A DNA stretch of 64,000 bases from Linanthus parryae (GCA_023055425.1 JALGPY010000004.1:113811504-113875503); one strand, 5' to 3'; shown: positions 45,151 to 57,895, counted from the first letter of the stretch. Translations and numbers: made by a program. The notes: a model not told the origin generated them from the sequence alone.

Positions 45151-46659
45151 TGAAAGTGTGTAATGTAGACTAAATACAGGACATAAATACTCTAGAAGGG
45201 GGGGGGTTGAATAGAGTATGGAAACTTTATTGCAAAACTCAAAGTTTAACAGAATAACTTTGTGTGAAACTCAAATCTCAAGGCCTTGATATTTTAGTAA
45301 ACTGTCTGAAACTTCCAAAGGAAAAATAGAAAGCTTCAAGGCCTTGAACTAAAATCAATTTTAAACAGCTTAACCCTAGTTTGATTTGAGTTGTATGCAT
45401 CAGATAAAAATCAAACTGTAAAGTAAAGAACACAAAGCAATTTACAGAGTTCAATCCCAATGGACCTAATATCTACCTGAGGGATCTAATCCCACCAGGA
45501 TTGGGCAAACACTTCTTATTACTCACACAGAAACATCCCTAGATCTTCAAGCCTAAGTGATTTCCCTTACACCTATACAGCTTGTGGTTCCAAACCTATC
45601 TAGTTCCAGCTACTAATTCTCGAGCTAACAAGAACCTTTTGTTGTTCACTTGAACAACCAACCACTAGGTTAAGTGAGGTTTAAGATAATCAAAAGATAC
45701 ACAGATTAAAGTACAAGTGAAGAACACAGTAGAAGAAATAAGTTGTTAAAGCCTGGATGTGTTCTTCTGGAAACTGGATCGATTTGATCTTCTGGAATCT
45801 GGATTGAAGCCTGGATCCTTATGTGTTTGAATGAATTATCTTCTACGAATTTGTCACACCTTTCTGAGTATTATGCAAGCCTCTCTATCTTCAAAATTCA
45901 AACTAGTCTCTTTTATCCACAGCCGCAACTGATTGAGAGATTTTAGGATCTCAGTTCCTACAAATCCTCTTTCTGTTTTCAACTGAAATTCAAACAGCTC
46001 TAAGTGGATATCCGTTGGAGTTTGTTGAGATTTCTCTTGCACGTTTAACAGCCCTGCAACAGCATTGAAACACAGCAACAACAAAATCCAAAAAGATAAC
46101 AGTGCTAAGACTGTTTGGTTATCCAGTTTCTGATAAAACTGGTTAAAAGATTAGAACATTAACCTGTATAACTTCTAATACATATAAATCATGAAAATAA
46201 GTTTAAGACTTTTAGAATTCAATGAATAATCACAATAATAAGAATCACAACCTGCAAGAAAGAATCAACTTATTTCTGAAAAAACTGTCAGCAGCTCAAG
46301 GCACATCTCAAGGCCTTGGAGCTCTGAACCTGCTTCACAGATATTCAAAGTTAAACCCAGATAACTTTGATTCTTCCTGTTCTGATCATCTTCAATTGTG
46401 TTAGATATGTAAATAGTGTAAACTATAAGTATATGCAGTAAAACCTTGATCTATATAATCAGATATCCAACCTGCAACACATAATTGTTAGAACATGCAG
46501 CAGAATAAAACAACTCTCAAGGCTTTGAAGTTCTATCAGTATCTCAAGGCCTTGGAGTATCTGAAATGCTTTGCTGCTTATGTCTTTGTATTTTTCTTTT
46601 TCTTTCATCACTCAAAACAATTACCAACCAAAGCACATTCAAGGGTCTTTGAATCAACA
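45151..46659 (-). repeat. Sirevirus 5' LTR
   Basis: 1509 bp, partner of 22785-24273. Palindromic CAAGGCCTTG words are kept, though the best one has a G-to-T change (CTTGATAT instead of CTTGAGAT). Confidence 0.9.
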
Positions 46660-46664
46660 GAATC

Positions 46665-47189
46665 ATATCTTGATCTTCAACAGGAACCATAGCAGAGGAA
46701 AACTTATCTCTTAGGGTTTCTAAGTATTGCATAAAGATCTATAGAGTCAGATTTCTTAAGAATGGTTTGAAGTTCATATCTAAGCTGCATGATATTTGGA
46801 CGAGTAACAGAGGCATACTTGTTCTCGAGAGAAATCCAAGCTTCACGAGAGGTTTGCTTACCAACTACCTGAACCAGAGCCTCATGTGTGAGAGTGGCGG
46901 TGAGAAGAATGAGAACGGTCTGATCCTGAGTGACCCAGATATCGTACGCTGGATTTTGAACTGTCATGGCGACGCCATCATCGTTGAGCACATATTCAGA
47001 GGGACAAGGTTTGGATCCATCAAAATATCCAAATAACGATTGAGTTTTGAGGACAGAGGAGACTTGATAACGTCATATGACATAGTTGTTTGAATCTAAT
47101 TTGAACGGGACCAATTTATGAATCTCGATAGGATAAAAAAGGGGTTTGAAGAGGAATTAGGAGTAGATAGAGTCATGGCTATGATACCA
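46665..47189 (-). pseudogene. Copia-A gag 5' half and primer-binding site
   Basis: The right-hand part of Copia-A beyond the Sirevirus. On the minus strand it reads the primer-binding site (TGGTATCATAGC, one change; plus 47178-47189), a short leader, then gag with VLNDDGVAMTVQNPAYDIWVT and HEALVQVVGKQTSREAW. The same TGG-to-TGA stop as in the other two copies falls near 47080. Gag resumes at 22784 on the far side of the nest. Confidence 0.8.
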
Positions 47190-47795
47190 TGAAAGAATCA
47201 TTGAAGGATTCAAAACAAAAAAGGGTTGAAGATGAAAAAAGTTTTAATTCGAGGGAAAACGCCTAAACGACTGAGAGAAGATTACAGAGAGGATGAATTC
47301 AACATTAACCCTAATTAGCCCAATAGTCTCCTTATATATGAAGACATACAAGCGGACACCTAGAGAAGCCAACGGGTGTAATTTACACCGTTGGATTGGG
47401 AAGATAAAAGATCTTCTACAGAGAAAGAACAAGAATTTGAATAGATTACAAAATAGTCCATCAGAATAGCTAGAAGGCAACACAAATTCTGAAAATAGCA
47501 GAAAGACCCCTCTTGATCTAACAAACTTCAATTTGACCTTGAGCTGAATATTCTTCTTGCAGATAAACCCTTTTGGATTGACACGTCAGCTAATATTTTC
47601 CTCCATAGTAGAAGCCATGGAAGAATAGAAGTTTCACAGATCCCAAGTCAGAGCGATGAAAAGAGGAGAGAGATTGAATGAGACTCTTTTTTTTTTTTTT
47701 TAAGTTGTGGGGTGTTCTTGATGTTTTTGCTTGCTTACTTGTGTTCCCTGCTTTGTTGCTCGCCCGATTTTTAGACGATTCAAGTTATTCCAACA
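47190..47795 (-). repeat. Copia-A 5' LTR
   Basis: 606 bp, TGTTGGAATAACTTG...GATTCTTTCA on the minus strand. The bases beyond it (ATAGC and on) match those before 1409 and 61178, so all three Copia-A copies descend from one insertion in front of the F-box gene. Confidence 0.85.
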
Positions 47796-48714
47796 GCTAT
47801 TTTAACAAGCCTCGTGTCGCTCATTAGTTGTTCATGTTCGATATGTGAAGTCTCATCTAGGAAGATATCGATGTAGATTGTTCTCTATGTTTCCTATGAT
47901 GCTCGCATCAAATATGTCACTCCAAAAGAATTTACGCTATAATATGCAACCCGACAACACAACTTTTGTCTCAAGTTGTCGCTAAAACCGATTTTGTGAC
48001 ATTTTGACGATAATTTATGTTGTGATGAAGTCCAAGGAACTGCCAAAAATTGATCAAATACATATTTCACTAGACGTAAACCAGTTTCTAAATATATATG
48101 CTTAGTTTCCTCATATGCAATGAACCACAATGGAATTATCACTCTGCCTCTTATTTTACATCATTGTCTACAAATAAATGTTGCTCCAGCTAACCGGAGG
48201 AAAGTTCAATGTAAAGCTAATAACATAGGCACTCAGTCAGGGCATTTTGTAAAGTTAATAGAAGAGTACAACTATATGTGTAGTTTTTGAAAACTCGGGG
48301 CAAACGTAGAATGCATTTTATCTGTTCTTCTTGAGTTTTATCTATAAATAGAACTTTTACTCTCTTTTTTTTAAATGAAGGCTTATATTAAATTTGACAG
48401 ACAGATAAGAGTAAAAGATATAACTTTTACTCTTATCTATTTTTTAAAGGCGTTACATCATCAATATATAGACTGAAAATTTGGAAGTTTCTATGAAAAA
48501 AGGTAATGTAACGTCTAACTACAAAGAAAATTTGTTATGATGTTTAATTGTAATTATTGACTTATTTTGGAACTATTATAATCAATTTTCTTTATAAGCA
48601 ACGGCCTTCACCATACTCTCTCACAAAGAGGTCTTATTTGTGAGCATCGGTCTTCACCATACTCTCTCACAAACAGGTCTTACTAGGGTTTATCACTCCC
48701 CAACTGTTCTACAA
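47796..48714 (+). promoter_or_regulatory. Promoter region of the intact F-box gene
   Basis: Non-coding DNA between the Copia-A LTR and the F-box start. It contains an inverted repeat around CGACAACACAACTT (about 47952-47985), the perfect 36-bp hairpin (48403-48438), a weak TATA candidate CTTTATAA (about 48589-48596) and the two ~46-bp leader repeats (about 48597-48687). An upstream in-frame ATG at 48640 falls in the leader repeat and is less likely to be the start. Confidence 0.5.
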
Positions 48715-49944
48715 ATGCCGACCACCATAACGACGAAGCAGCCGAATCCAACCTCCATCTCCGACCTCCCCGACGCCTTCATCGTCGAGATAATAGCCCG
48801 ACTTCCCGTGGAAACGGTCATGGCAGGCAAATGTGTCTGCAAGAACTGGTACAATCTTCTCTCTCACCCCATCTTCTCTAAACTCCACCTCGACCGATCC
48901 CCTCCAACCACCGTCACTACCATCGTCAACGCCAAGATCCCCGGCGGCGACAAGAAGGTCCACCTCATCGATCTCCAACAACCCAGTCCCCCGAACCATC
49001 TCCAGCAGACCTCGTTCCCCGACCCAAAATTCACCCGATCCGTTGCTTTCGGGTCCTGCAATGGTCTAGTCCTGTACGGACTCAGAACCGGGCCCGATTT
49101 GTACCTGTGCAACCCCATTGTAAGCCGCCAAATCAAGCTTCCAGAGCTCATACTAGAAACCGGGTTGATTTGCGATTTATACGGTACTAGGAAGCTGTCC
49201 AGAACCAATGTGGAGGGCCACCTAGTAACTGGAGTCACCTGCGGGTTGTATGGGATAGGTTATAGCCCCATTTCTGATAAGTATAAGGTGATTAAATTAA
49301 CCTTGTACACAAAGGGCAAAAACGAGGCCAAAATATGTGAGATCGGAGCTCAGATGTCGTGGAAGCCTATTGAAGCGGTCCCGCCAGGAAATTATAGCTG
49401 GAATCGGGGCGGTGTTTTTATCGACGGGGCACTGTATTGGTACGTCACGCAATCTTCTAATTACTGTGAGCACGTGGGGTCCATTTGCTGTTTCAACGTC
49501 GCGACAGAAAAGTTTTGTTCCCTCCCGCCGCCGCCGCCTCTCGAGCAATTTAACCTCCGTAATATTGTGCCGTTGTGGAAAACGGTTACGGGGAAGTGGT
49601 GTCTGCATTGTAGCTATGTCCGGTTTTGCCAATGGGAAGGGTGCCTGTCGATTTCCTACTTTACGGGGCGTAGCGTGGACATGTGGGTGATGAAAGAGCA
49701 CGGCGTTAAAGAATCATGGACCAAAGTGTTCTCCATCGATACAAGTACGGAGATATTTCCCCTTGGGATGTTGCCTAACGGGGAATTATTTACGATTACG
49801 ATTGATAGGGGTGATTTTGCTACTTATAATTTGACGACGCGGGAGATGGTGAAAGAAGAGAGGAAGACCAGGGAGGATTGTTTTGTGGAACTTGTGTACA
49901 AACCAAGCTTCATTTCACCGGGAGACCTCATAGAAACAAGCTAG
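48715..49944 (+). CDS. F-box protein with F-box-associated (FBA) domain, 409 aa, intact
   Basis: The only uninterrupted copy. F-box at residues ~14-60 (ISDLPDAFIVEIIARLPVE, KCVCKNWYNLLSHPIFSKLHL), then a Ser/Thr/Pro-rich linker, then a plant F-box-associated interaction domain: FGSCNGLVLYGL, LYLCNPIVSRQIKLPEL, GIGYSPISDKYKVIKL, GGVFIDGALYWYV, then SVDMWVMKEHGVKESWTKVF and FPLGMLPNGELFTI. The family bridges SKP1 of an SCF ubiquitin ligase to substrates that the C-terminal domain selects; the substrate cannot be read from sequence. The start at 48715 is shared by all copies. The frame is open back to 48640, but that adds only leader-repeat sequence. No intron is needed. Being flanked by three dead copies, it may be the only functional one here. 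Confidence 0.85.
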   Translation: MPTTITTKQPNPTSISDLPDAFIVEIIARLPVETVMAGKCVCKNWYNLLSHPIFSKLHLDRSPPTTVTTIVNAKIPGGDKKVHLIDLQQPSPPNHLQQTSFPDPKFTRSVAFGSCNGLVLYGLRTGPDLYLCNPIVSRQIKLPELILETGLICDLYGTRKLSRTNVEGHLVTGVTCGLYGIGYSPISDKYKVIKLTLYTKGKNEAKICEIGAQMSWKPIEAVPPGNYSWNRGGVFIDGALYWYVTQSSNYCEHVGSICCFNVATEKFCSLPPPPPLEQFNLRNIVPLWKTVTGKWCLHCSYVRFCQWEGCLSISYFTGRSVDMWVMKEHGVKESWTKVFSIDTSTEIFPLGMLPNGELFTITIDRGDFATYNLTTREMVKEERKTREDCFVELVYKPSFISPGDLIETS

Positions 49945-50701
49945 AAAATGAAATGTTGCATTTGAGGCAATGCCCTCCTAGGGGTGTCTTGTACTTGTTG
50001 AGGTCGTATAAAAGTATAGCAGTGGAACTTGTACAAATCAACCTTCAGACCTTGTAAAAAAGTAAGAAAAATGAAATGTTGCATCTCCTTGTGCAGTACC
50101 CTCCTAGGAGTCTTTATTTTCATATTGTTCACATTTGGTAATGTTATTTCGCTTCTTTTATGTGGTCCTACATATGTTAAGGAAGTTGTTTTACAGCCCG
50201 GTGATATAACTTTAGGAGTGACGGATTTGATTCAGGATTTTGCCAAATTGGTAATAGACGTGTAGGAAGTCACTAAAATTACAAGATGCAAACGGGAGTA
50301 ATTAATTTAAGAGAAACAATCATACGGGATTAAGTCCATCATAACTCCCATGGAATTGTCTTTGTAAGAGTAGAAATCTACTCTCATGGAGTTATTTCAT
50401 TCTCCTTAATAATAGATGCTCTTCCTCTTAAATACAAAATTATATACCAATACACACACACACACACCTATATATATATATACAAAAATTATAATAACAA
50501 TAATACTAATTGCAATAATAATCAAATTAATAATAATTAAATAATAATAACATACAACACTTTCATTAATTTTAAGTAAAATAAGATAACGATGACTTTT
50601 ATTAAATATACTTTTTAACGATCGTGAATAGACTGTCATTTTTATAAATAACTAAAATTTAAAAATTATTATTATTATTATTATTATTATAAATATAATA
50701 A

Positions 50702-50747
<46 letters not shown>

Positions 50748-50765
50748 TAATAACACATAATATAA
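49945..50765 (+). other. 3' flank of the intact F-box gene with a deletion junction
   Basis: Shows the same duplicated 3' units as copy 2 (GAAATGTTGCAT at about 49948 and 50072) and the start of the LINE fragment. At about 50431 the sequence jumps from CCTCTTAAA directly to TACAAAATTATATACC, the interior of the Harbinger-like element (compare 9757 and about 10006). It then runs to a TAA microsatellite (about 50700-50745). The rest of the LINE block is missing. Confidence 0.6.
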
Positions 50766-50769
50766 TCAT

Positions 50770-51420
50770 AATATAAATTTACCACCACTACAACATTAAA
50801 ATAAATAATAATTGCTCATAAGTTACAAATATAAAGAGTAACATAAGAAATTTAATGATAAAATAAATATTTAAGTACATGTCAATACTTTATTGGTTTG
50901 TTTTGTACATATTGACATGTAGGATAAAAAATGTCATATTTATATCAATTATTTGAAGACAAATGACATCCCGTGGTTTGACCAGAGGACTTTCCTGCTT
51001 TAAAATAAGATATAGGATAAAATAAAATGTGCCATAATTGCTAATAAGTTACAAATTAATCACTGGGAATACAATAAAAAAATTAATTCTTAAGCAAATT
51101 ACAACTTTTTTATCACATTTATATCAATTATTTCTAGAGATAAAGTTCTAATAATAAAATCACAACATTAATTAAAATTTTACCACCACTACAATATTGA
51201 AATTAAATAATAATTGGTCATAAGTGATAAATATAAAGAGTAACATAAGAAATTTAATGACACATAAATGTTTTAGTACATGTCAATTCTTTATTGGTTG
51301 ATTTTGTACATATTGACATGTAGGATTATAAATGTCATATTTATATCAATTGTTCGAAGACAAATGGCATCTCGTTCACTAGATGACTTTCCTGAAGATA
51401 ATGTGATTGGTTGATCATGT
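50770..51420. repeat. Two tandem units of the AT-rich dispersed repeat
   Basis: About 195 bp starting TACCACCACTACAA occurs at about 50788-50983 and again at about 51180-51374. Both units contain ATTGACATGTAGGAT and TATATCAATT. Related to 4023-4264 and 18430-18786. No gene seen. Confidence 0.65.
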
Positions 51421-51669
51421 TTTTCTTTCCGATACATTGATACAATAATTGTGGTAGGATTAGTAATAAATGGTCAATCAATCCCACTACATTGTGAAAG
51501 AAAATGATCCTCTCCTACCATTTTTCTGTCCTCCCATCTCCTCATCTTTTCACTACAAAACGACACTTGACACCTCACACTAAATGGGATCCTAGGGCCA
51601 GTATACAAACACATCAACTCTAATTAATAAGTTCTTTATGTTACCCCTTACTGTTCATTTAATTTACAA

Positions 51670-53162
51670 CTAGTCGTTATCCCGCGCCATGGCGGGGGCT
51701 TGATTTTTTGAGGTTCTATAGATATTGTGTATTTACTTAATTTCTTATGAGTTATAGAAATTTGGAATGGACGTCTTACATTTTGCGAGCTATGTTTACC
51801 TTTCTAGAGTTGAATAAGATCTTTGAATCAATACATGTTAACTTTGAAGATCTTGAGTAAAACTTGTCGACAACAAATGCTGATTCGAACACATATCCAA
51901 CTTTGTTCATTATTTATCCTACGAAGTGACATACATAAATACAGATTGTACCTGAGTTTGATTTGAACTATTTTTCAAATGATTTTTAGAGTATACTATT
52001 AACGAAGTTTAATTTGAACTATATTTGAAGTACTTGGTTTGTTGGTAATTTAAAGATTCAGGAGTTGATTTGTTAAATTTCAAACACGACAAAGTAGGTA
52101 GACTACACATTTTGTAAGGTTATTGAATCCCCAATGTTCACTTAAAATGTTTAGAGATTGACAATAATTCATGGCCTGACTACAAACTGGCCAAGAACTA
52201 AAATAAATTGTCTATTTGTGAAAAATCCCTATGATCATAACTAACCTGCAAATAATCAGTTTTTAGAGTAAATAAAAACTTATGTGAAATGGTGTACTGT
52301 GATACATGAAGGAAAAAACAAACAAACTAATTGGAAATTATTTATTAGAAAGTAAATTAACCACATCTTTTTCATAAATTTTGTGAATATTAAATTGCGA
52401 GTAGAATCTAATGTCTTCTTGTTCTAAAGTCACCTGCGAAAATCCAGTCGCCGGAGTCACAAAAGAACTTATGACGAAATAAGACAATTCTTTCTTATAT
52501 TGTCTCATGAATTCTGCCCAAGTCATTAAAATTTAGATGTTAGAAAATGATGAATACCACATCCAACAAATTTAGCCTACTCTCATTTTCTGATGTTATT
52601 GTTTGTGTTCTCATTAGTTTATTATATTTCTTCATTTTGGCTTTATTAAAAATTAATAATTGAGACAACATTCATGATATTTATAATTAAGGAAAAATGC
52701 ACACTCCTTTTTTTTTAATCGGACACTTTGACTACAATTTAATGTATCAAACATATCTTGCATGAGGGAGTTAAATTTTAATATCCCCTTTAAAAATTAG
52801 AACTATTTCAAAGTATACTGGTGTAATCGCGGTTAAGAAAATTTTGGAACAGTTTCTAGCTAAGAAACCAACTGTTACTTCCACAATATTTTGACATCAT
52901 GTTTCTCAAAAATATGACTTGGTTTTTTATATAACTTTCAACTGGGAAGGTTCCAACTCTTAGTATAATTGTGTAATTTTAGTGTGAAATTTAGAATCGA
53001 GTTTCATAGGATAAGACAATTAGCTTTAAGAAAATCTTTTGCATTGTTTTCACAAATAACTTCTTTTTTCTTCACTCTCGAACATAAGAAGTGCATTATT
53101 TCATATTATTCCTCGCACCACAAATGTTGCATAGAAATTTATAGGTCAATGCAAAAAAAAAT

Positions 53163-53200
<38 letters not shown>

Positions 53201-53820
53201 CAGTTCGTCACATGTAATTACAATCTTACTTGGCTAGATTTAATTGATACACATATGCCATATGTTTTATAAAGCATGAAAATGGCATACAAATAATACT
53301 TTCCAAATCCTGTGTGGCATATACATACATACATACATACATACATACATACATACATACATACATACATACATACATACATACATACATAAATAAAGAT
53401 ATTTAATGAATTTATTAATATTTTATATTTAAAATCACTACAACTTTCATATCATACATTGTAAGGATAATTCATTTTTTATGAATTTGTTAATTAAGAA
53501 ATTTGGGTTACTAATGATTTGTTTGCATATGAAGTCAAATGATTCTAGGTAGAAGAAAAGGTAGACTTTAATTCAATGTAAATACATTGAATCATAGAAG
53601 TGACACACAGATTAATCAAAATTTTGTAAGATTATTCATTTCTCAATGTATGCAATAATTAGGTGTCATGGGTGTCCAAGTTGGCAAAATTTATTGCCAA
53701 AAACATGACATGTGTTTGACACTTGGGAAAATAACATGTTGTATGTCTTGTTTAGAATGCTTTTCAAATGACATGTGGCGCAAAGAGAAGGTACTTTCCT
53801 TGCTTTAATATATATAAAGA
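51670..53820 (-). mobile_element. Non-autonomous Helitron, right-arm copy
   Basis: Minus-strand copy of 15953-18164. The terminal CTAG is at 51670-51673 and the TC start at 53819-53820. The 3' hairpin carries one mismatch (CCCGCGCCATGGCGGGGG). The segment around 52340-52526 keeps a longer open stretch, MTWAEFMRQYKKEL, that may be a captured gene or gag fragment. Confidence 0.85.
53324..53392. repeat. (CATA)n microsatellite
   Basis: About 17 units at the locus matching the 27-unit array at 16378-16487. A (TA)n run of about 30 bp lies nearby at 53167-53198. Confidence 0.9.
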
Positions 53821-56800
53821 TTTATGACCTTGTTTTTTACTCTCTCCCCAATGAAACTCCAGTATCTGGAAAAAGAAAAGACGAAACTCCAGAAAAATAA
53901 AACCCACCTCCACAAATTACCTCTGACATATTCATGTTTTTTTACAATAATGAACAAAAAATTAACATATTCGAGAATAGGAAATTCAAGATTTCTAGGT
54001 TTCCTTACAACCCCAAAAGACCATCAATCCCACCTCGCAATGTCACCGACAACTCTAGAAAAATAAAACTTATATGCACAAATATCTTGACAAATTCAAG
54101 TTTCTTAGAAATTGTTCTAGAGTTTTTTTTTTTCAAAAAACCAAATAGCTTTCAAGATATGAATTTTTCCCATGGAGGTTTTGTAGAAGAATATGAATAT
54201 GTCGAGGTAATTTGTGGATGCGAGTTTTGTTTTTCTGGAGTTCTGTTGGGGAGAGAGAAAAAACAAGGCCAGAAATTATAAATTAGAAGAAACGTAAGGG
54301 GTAACATAAATAATTTATTAATTAGAGTTGATGTGTTTGTATACCACGTATCCCATACAATCGTGATTGAATATTTTCTAACTTTTGTGTTCAACTTTAT
54401 ATAAAAAAAAAAAACACTTCCTCCGTTTCTTCTCTTTCTTCATATTTGACTCAAGGGGCAAATTGAACAACTAATTTAGCTAACGACATGATACGAAAAG
54501 TAATTTTTTTATAATATCGTAGTGTTAAGAAAGATGTACATTTTCGATTCTGTCATTTTTTTTTGAAATAAGGCTTGTACTTATTTTATAATTCGATTTA
54601 TCACAAGTCCAAATGTTGTACAAGGTGGGGGGATGGGGCGCATGTTACATCCAAAAACGAATTACACCACAGTCTAAGCCCATTTTAGCTAGGGTATGGG
54701 CAAGGACATTCTGGTCTTTTTACACCAACCAGCCCGATAATATAAAAGGCTATGAAGTTTCGCGAGAGAAAAATTCAACAGACGATCCTTCTCTCATAAG
54801 GCCTCTGTCGGCGCCCCTCTCTCTCTCAAAACGATAAGCTAGGGTTTTGTTGTTCGATTCAACGGGATTGGAAATGCCATAGCCATTAAAAAATTTCCTT
54901 GTGAGTTGCAAATCACATCTTCACCGCCAGATCTGCGAAGTCTGGTGGAGATAGAAGCATATACGTTCATTTTGAGGAGCCTTGGGAGGGGTGGCTTCCA
55001 CCGAGCAGTGTCATCTCCTTCCCCTGAACGTGCATGTAACATTTCCAGACCAAGGTAAGTGGTTTCTTAAAATTCCGAATTTCCAGCTAATGCATACAAG
55101 AGTAAATCATTATAAGCTCTAGATTCTGAATTGAAAATTCTACTATTTCTTTCTAACCATATATTCCACAGCAGGTGGCTAAAGACCTATTGGTTCGGTA
55201 ATCCATGGTGGAAAATTGTTTCAGACAAGCAGAAAACGTAAGATCAGACTAGGGGATAACCAGATCTAGAAGTGGAGACTCGAAAATTTGGCGAACCCAA
55301 ACACAATCTAAGAAGATATGTGCGGCTGTCTCATCCCCATGAATGCAGAAGCCACGATTTTTAGGTAAGGATATTCCCTTTTACACAAATTGTCTTTGGT
55401 AGTAGTACATTGACGGTAGAGACGCCAAATGAAAATTTAAAGTTTTCTAGGAATGTTAAGCTTCGACATATTTGTCCAAAAAATATCCCTGTTACAACTG
55501 GATGTGGAAGATATATTGTTACTAGAATCAAGAATTATATTAGAAATTACCATGTGAAAAGCTATTTTCACCGAATAGTTCGAAATAAGAGAAATTTGGA
55601 GAATCTCACCAGCTTCATCGTCAGAGAAATTGGACTCAATTAATTACGTGTTCCAAGTGAAGCTTTGATTGATGAGATATGAAACATTAAAATTGTTTGG
55701 TAGGGTAGGAAAACTATAAGGCATTCTACCAAGGCCAATGGGATCCTGAGAGTATTTTGCTCATTACATATGACTTGATGAACCCTTTGAAAATTATATA
55801 TTTATCTTTAATAATAATTTTCCAAACATATGAGGACCTGGTTGAAGATTCATGAGATAATCGTAGAATTATTATGATACTTGCCTTTTATTACTCTAGA
55901 AAGAAGGTAATTATGATTATTATAGATCTTTCAAGCTTGTTTTCCTAGTAATGCAATATTAAAAACCCCAACCCTCAACACTTTTAGGATTACACAGAGA
56001 ATCCTAATTTTTCAAATTATTTTGTTTTTTTCGTTCTCATTTCCACACCAAAATTTCCCTAAGAGCTCATGAATATATGTGCAAAAAGTAATTGGTAGAA
56101 GGAAAAAAGACATAATATAAGTAGGAATAACTTGTATCACAACTTTAAAATGAATTTCCTTCCTACCCGAAGATATATTTTTTTCTTTCCAAAACTCAAC
56201 TTATTCAAGACTTTCGTTTTTATACGCTGGAAACCCCTTTTTTTTACCAATAAGGGTAGGTAAATCTAAGTATTATGGGAAGGCGCAATAGAAATTTGTA
56301 GAATTTGGATAATTAAGAGGCGAATATCATTCGGGATTTAGAACAAAAAAAATAGCAGATTTAGACTTATTAATGAATTGCCCCGAAGCCTCATAATAAT
56401 GATAGAGAATCGAGTTATGGTAATTGCGTTTGCCTTATTGGCTTTAGCAAAAAGGTTGTCGTCATCCGCAAAATAGAAGGTGAGTTATACTGGGGAGTAT
56501 AAACCAGGTTTTATTCCTTTGAGAAGATTTTTCGAGACAACTTGATTAATAAGGTGGGATAAACCTTCTGTACAAAAAAGAAATAGATGGGAACTAATAG
56601 GATCACTTGGCGAATACCACTAGTAGGAAGAAAGTAATCAGTCTGGTGCCATTAATTGAGATAGTGAAAGAGTCTGAAGCCACACAAGTCATAATACGGT
56701 TAATAAAATTAACGGGAAAACTCATCTTAGTTAGGACTTTATGAAGGTAGGTCCATTCTGTTCTATCGTAGACCTTAGTCATGTCAAGTTTTAGAAAAAA

Positions 56801-57305
56801 AAAAGGGACATATTTTTTTGGTTATGAATGGTGTGAATAGTTCCAATGGCAATGATAGAATTATCTGAAATACGACGACCTATTATGAAAGTAGACTGGG
56901 CCGAATCAATAAGGAAGATACATTTTAAGATGTTGGCTAGGATTTTAAAGATTTATTTTATAGGAAACGTTATACAAACTAATATGTCGAAAATGCACCA
57001 CATATTTTGGAATTTTAATCTTAGGAATAAGCGTAATACATGTTTGATGAATCACAGAATCCCCACCGTTATTAAAGAAATCGAGACACATATTAACAAC
57101 ATCCTGTCCAACAATGGGCCAATAAGGGCATCTCCAACTCCATGGGGGAGGGGAAGGGAGGGGGAAAATCATATAAAAATACGGTTCATGTCCAACCCCA
57201 TGGGGGAGGGGGTGCTATGGGGATAAATTTTACCTTGGGTGTGGGATGGTAAGGGGGAATTTCCCCATGGACATCCCCCCTCCCCCTACATAGAGTGGTT
57301 AATTT

Positions 57306-57895
57306 TAGCACTGTAAGGAAAAGTGAATAAACCGGTCAAACCGACCAAACTAAACCGAAATCCTTGGTGTTGGATGGTTTTTTTGAACATTCGATTTATG
57401 AATGGTTCAATTTTTAACAAACGGCTCTAATTGGTTCGGTTTACGGTTTGTAACAATATCACACCGCACTAAACCGCACCGATACGATATGTTCCTAATG
57501 TAATTTAATTAATGTATGTAGTGCGAAAAGTATATTATATAATCCAAAAATTGAACAAGTGTATATAGATTCAATTAAAATCATCATATTAATCTTAATC
57601 TTTACCATATCCGACGTTTCATCGTAAACGATAATCGTGCAAGTTTTTTTAAGTCTACTTAATCTTTTTTTTCGCTTAAATTTTAAATTCGTTAACAATG
57701 CAGTATTATAATAACCATTCAATAATGTTTATGCAAACCGACCGAGCCAAACTAAATCACACCGAAATTTTTCAGTTTGGTTCGGTTCATCCTATCAAAT
57801 GGTTTGGTTTGGTTATAAAATTAGGAAACCGATGTATTCGGTTTGGTTTTTGATTTTCGCACAAACCGCACCAAACCGAACCGCTTACACCCCTA
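57306..57895. mobile_element. hAT-like MITE, right-arm copy
   Basis: TAGCACTGTAA...TTACACCCCTA flanked by GTTAATTT (57298-57305) and GTTAATAT (57896-57903). Nested in the Harbinger-like element as in the left arm. Confidence 0.8.

Larger units (their letters stand above)
22785..46659 (-). mobile_element. Sirevirus (Ty1/copia) element, decayed, containing a nested Athila
   Basis: Full-length but mutated element in minus orientation, flanked by the target duplication GAATC (22780-22784 and 46660-46664) inside Copia-A gag. The 5' LTR is 45151-46659 and the 3' LTR is 22785-24273. It has an initiator-Met tRNA primer-binding site (45137-45148), several GGGGGAG polypurine tracts, gag, pol in copia order, and an extra 'env-like' ORF between pol and the 3' LTR. 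Long LTRs (~1.5 kb), this PBS and the downstream ORF are hallmarks of Sireviruses. About 10.7 kb is Sirevirus DNA; the other 13.2 kb is the Athila element inserted between gag and protease. Confidence 0.9.
51602..54345. mobile_element. Foldback repeat split by a Helitron (right-arm copy)
   Basis: Counterpart of 15430-18232. End repeats with TATACAAACACATCAA lie at about 51602-51656 and 54285-54345, and the internal inverted blocks at about 53825-54265. Confidence 0.55.

Noticed and set aside
47894..48142. Possible small gene on the minus strand between Copia-A and the F-box promoter
   Set aside because: The frame is not conserved in the other two copies of the same DNA (around 1150-1400 and 60868-61128) and matches nothing I recognise.
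48715..49944. Idea that this is a self-incompatibility S-locus because of clustered F-box genes
   Set aside because: The protein does not show the N-terminal pattern I associate with S-locus F-box proteins, and no S-RNase gene is visible. Clustering is equally expected for ordinary F-box families.
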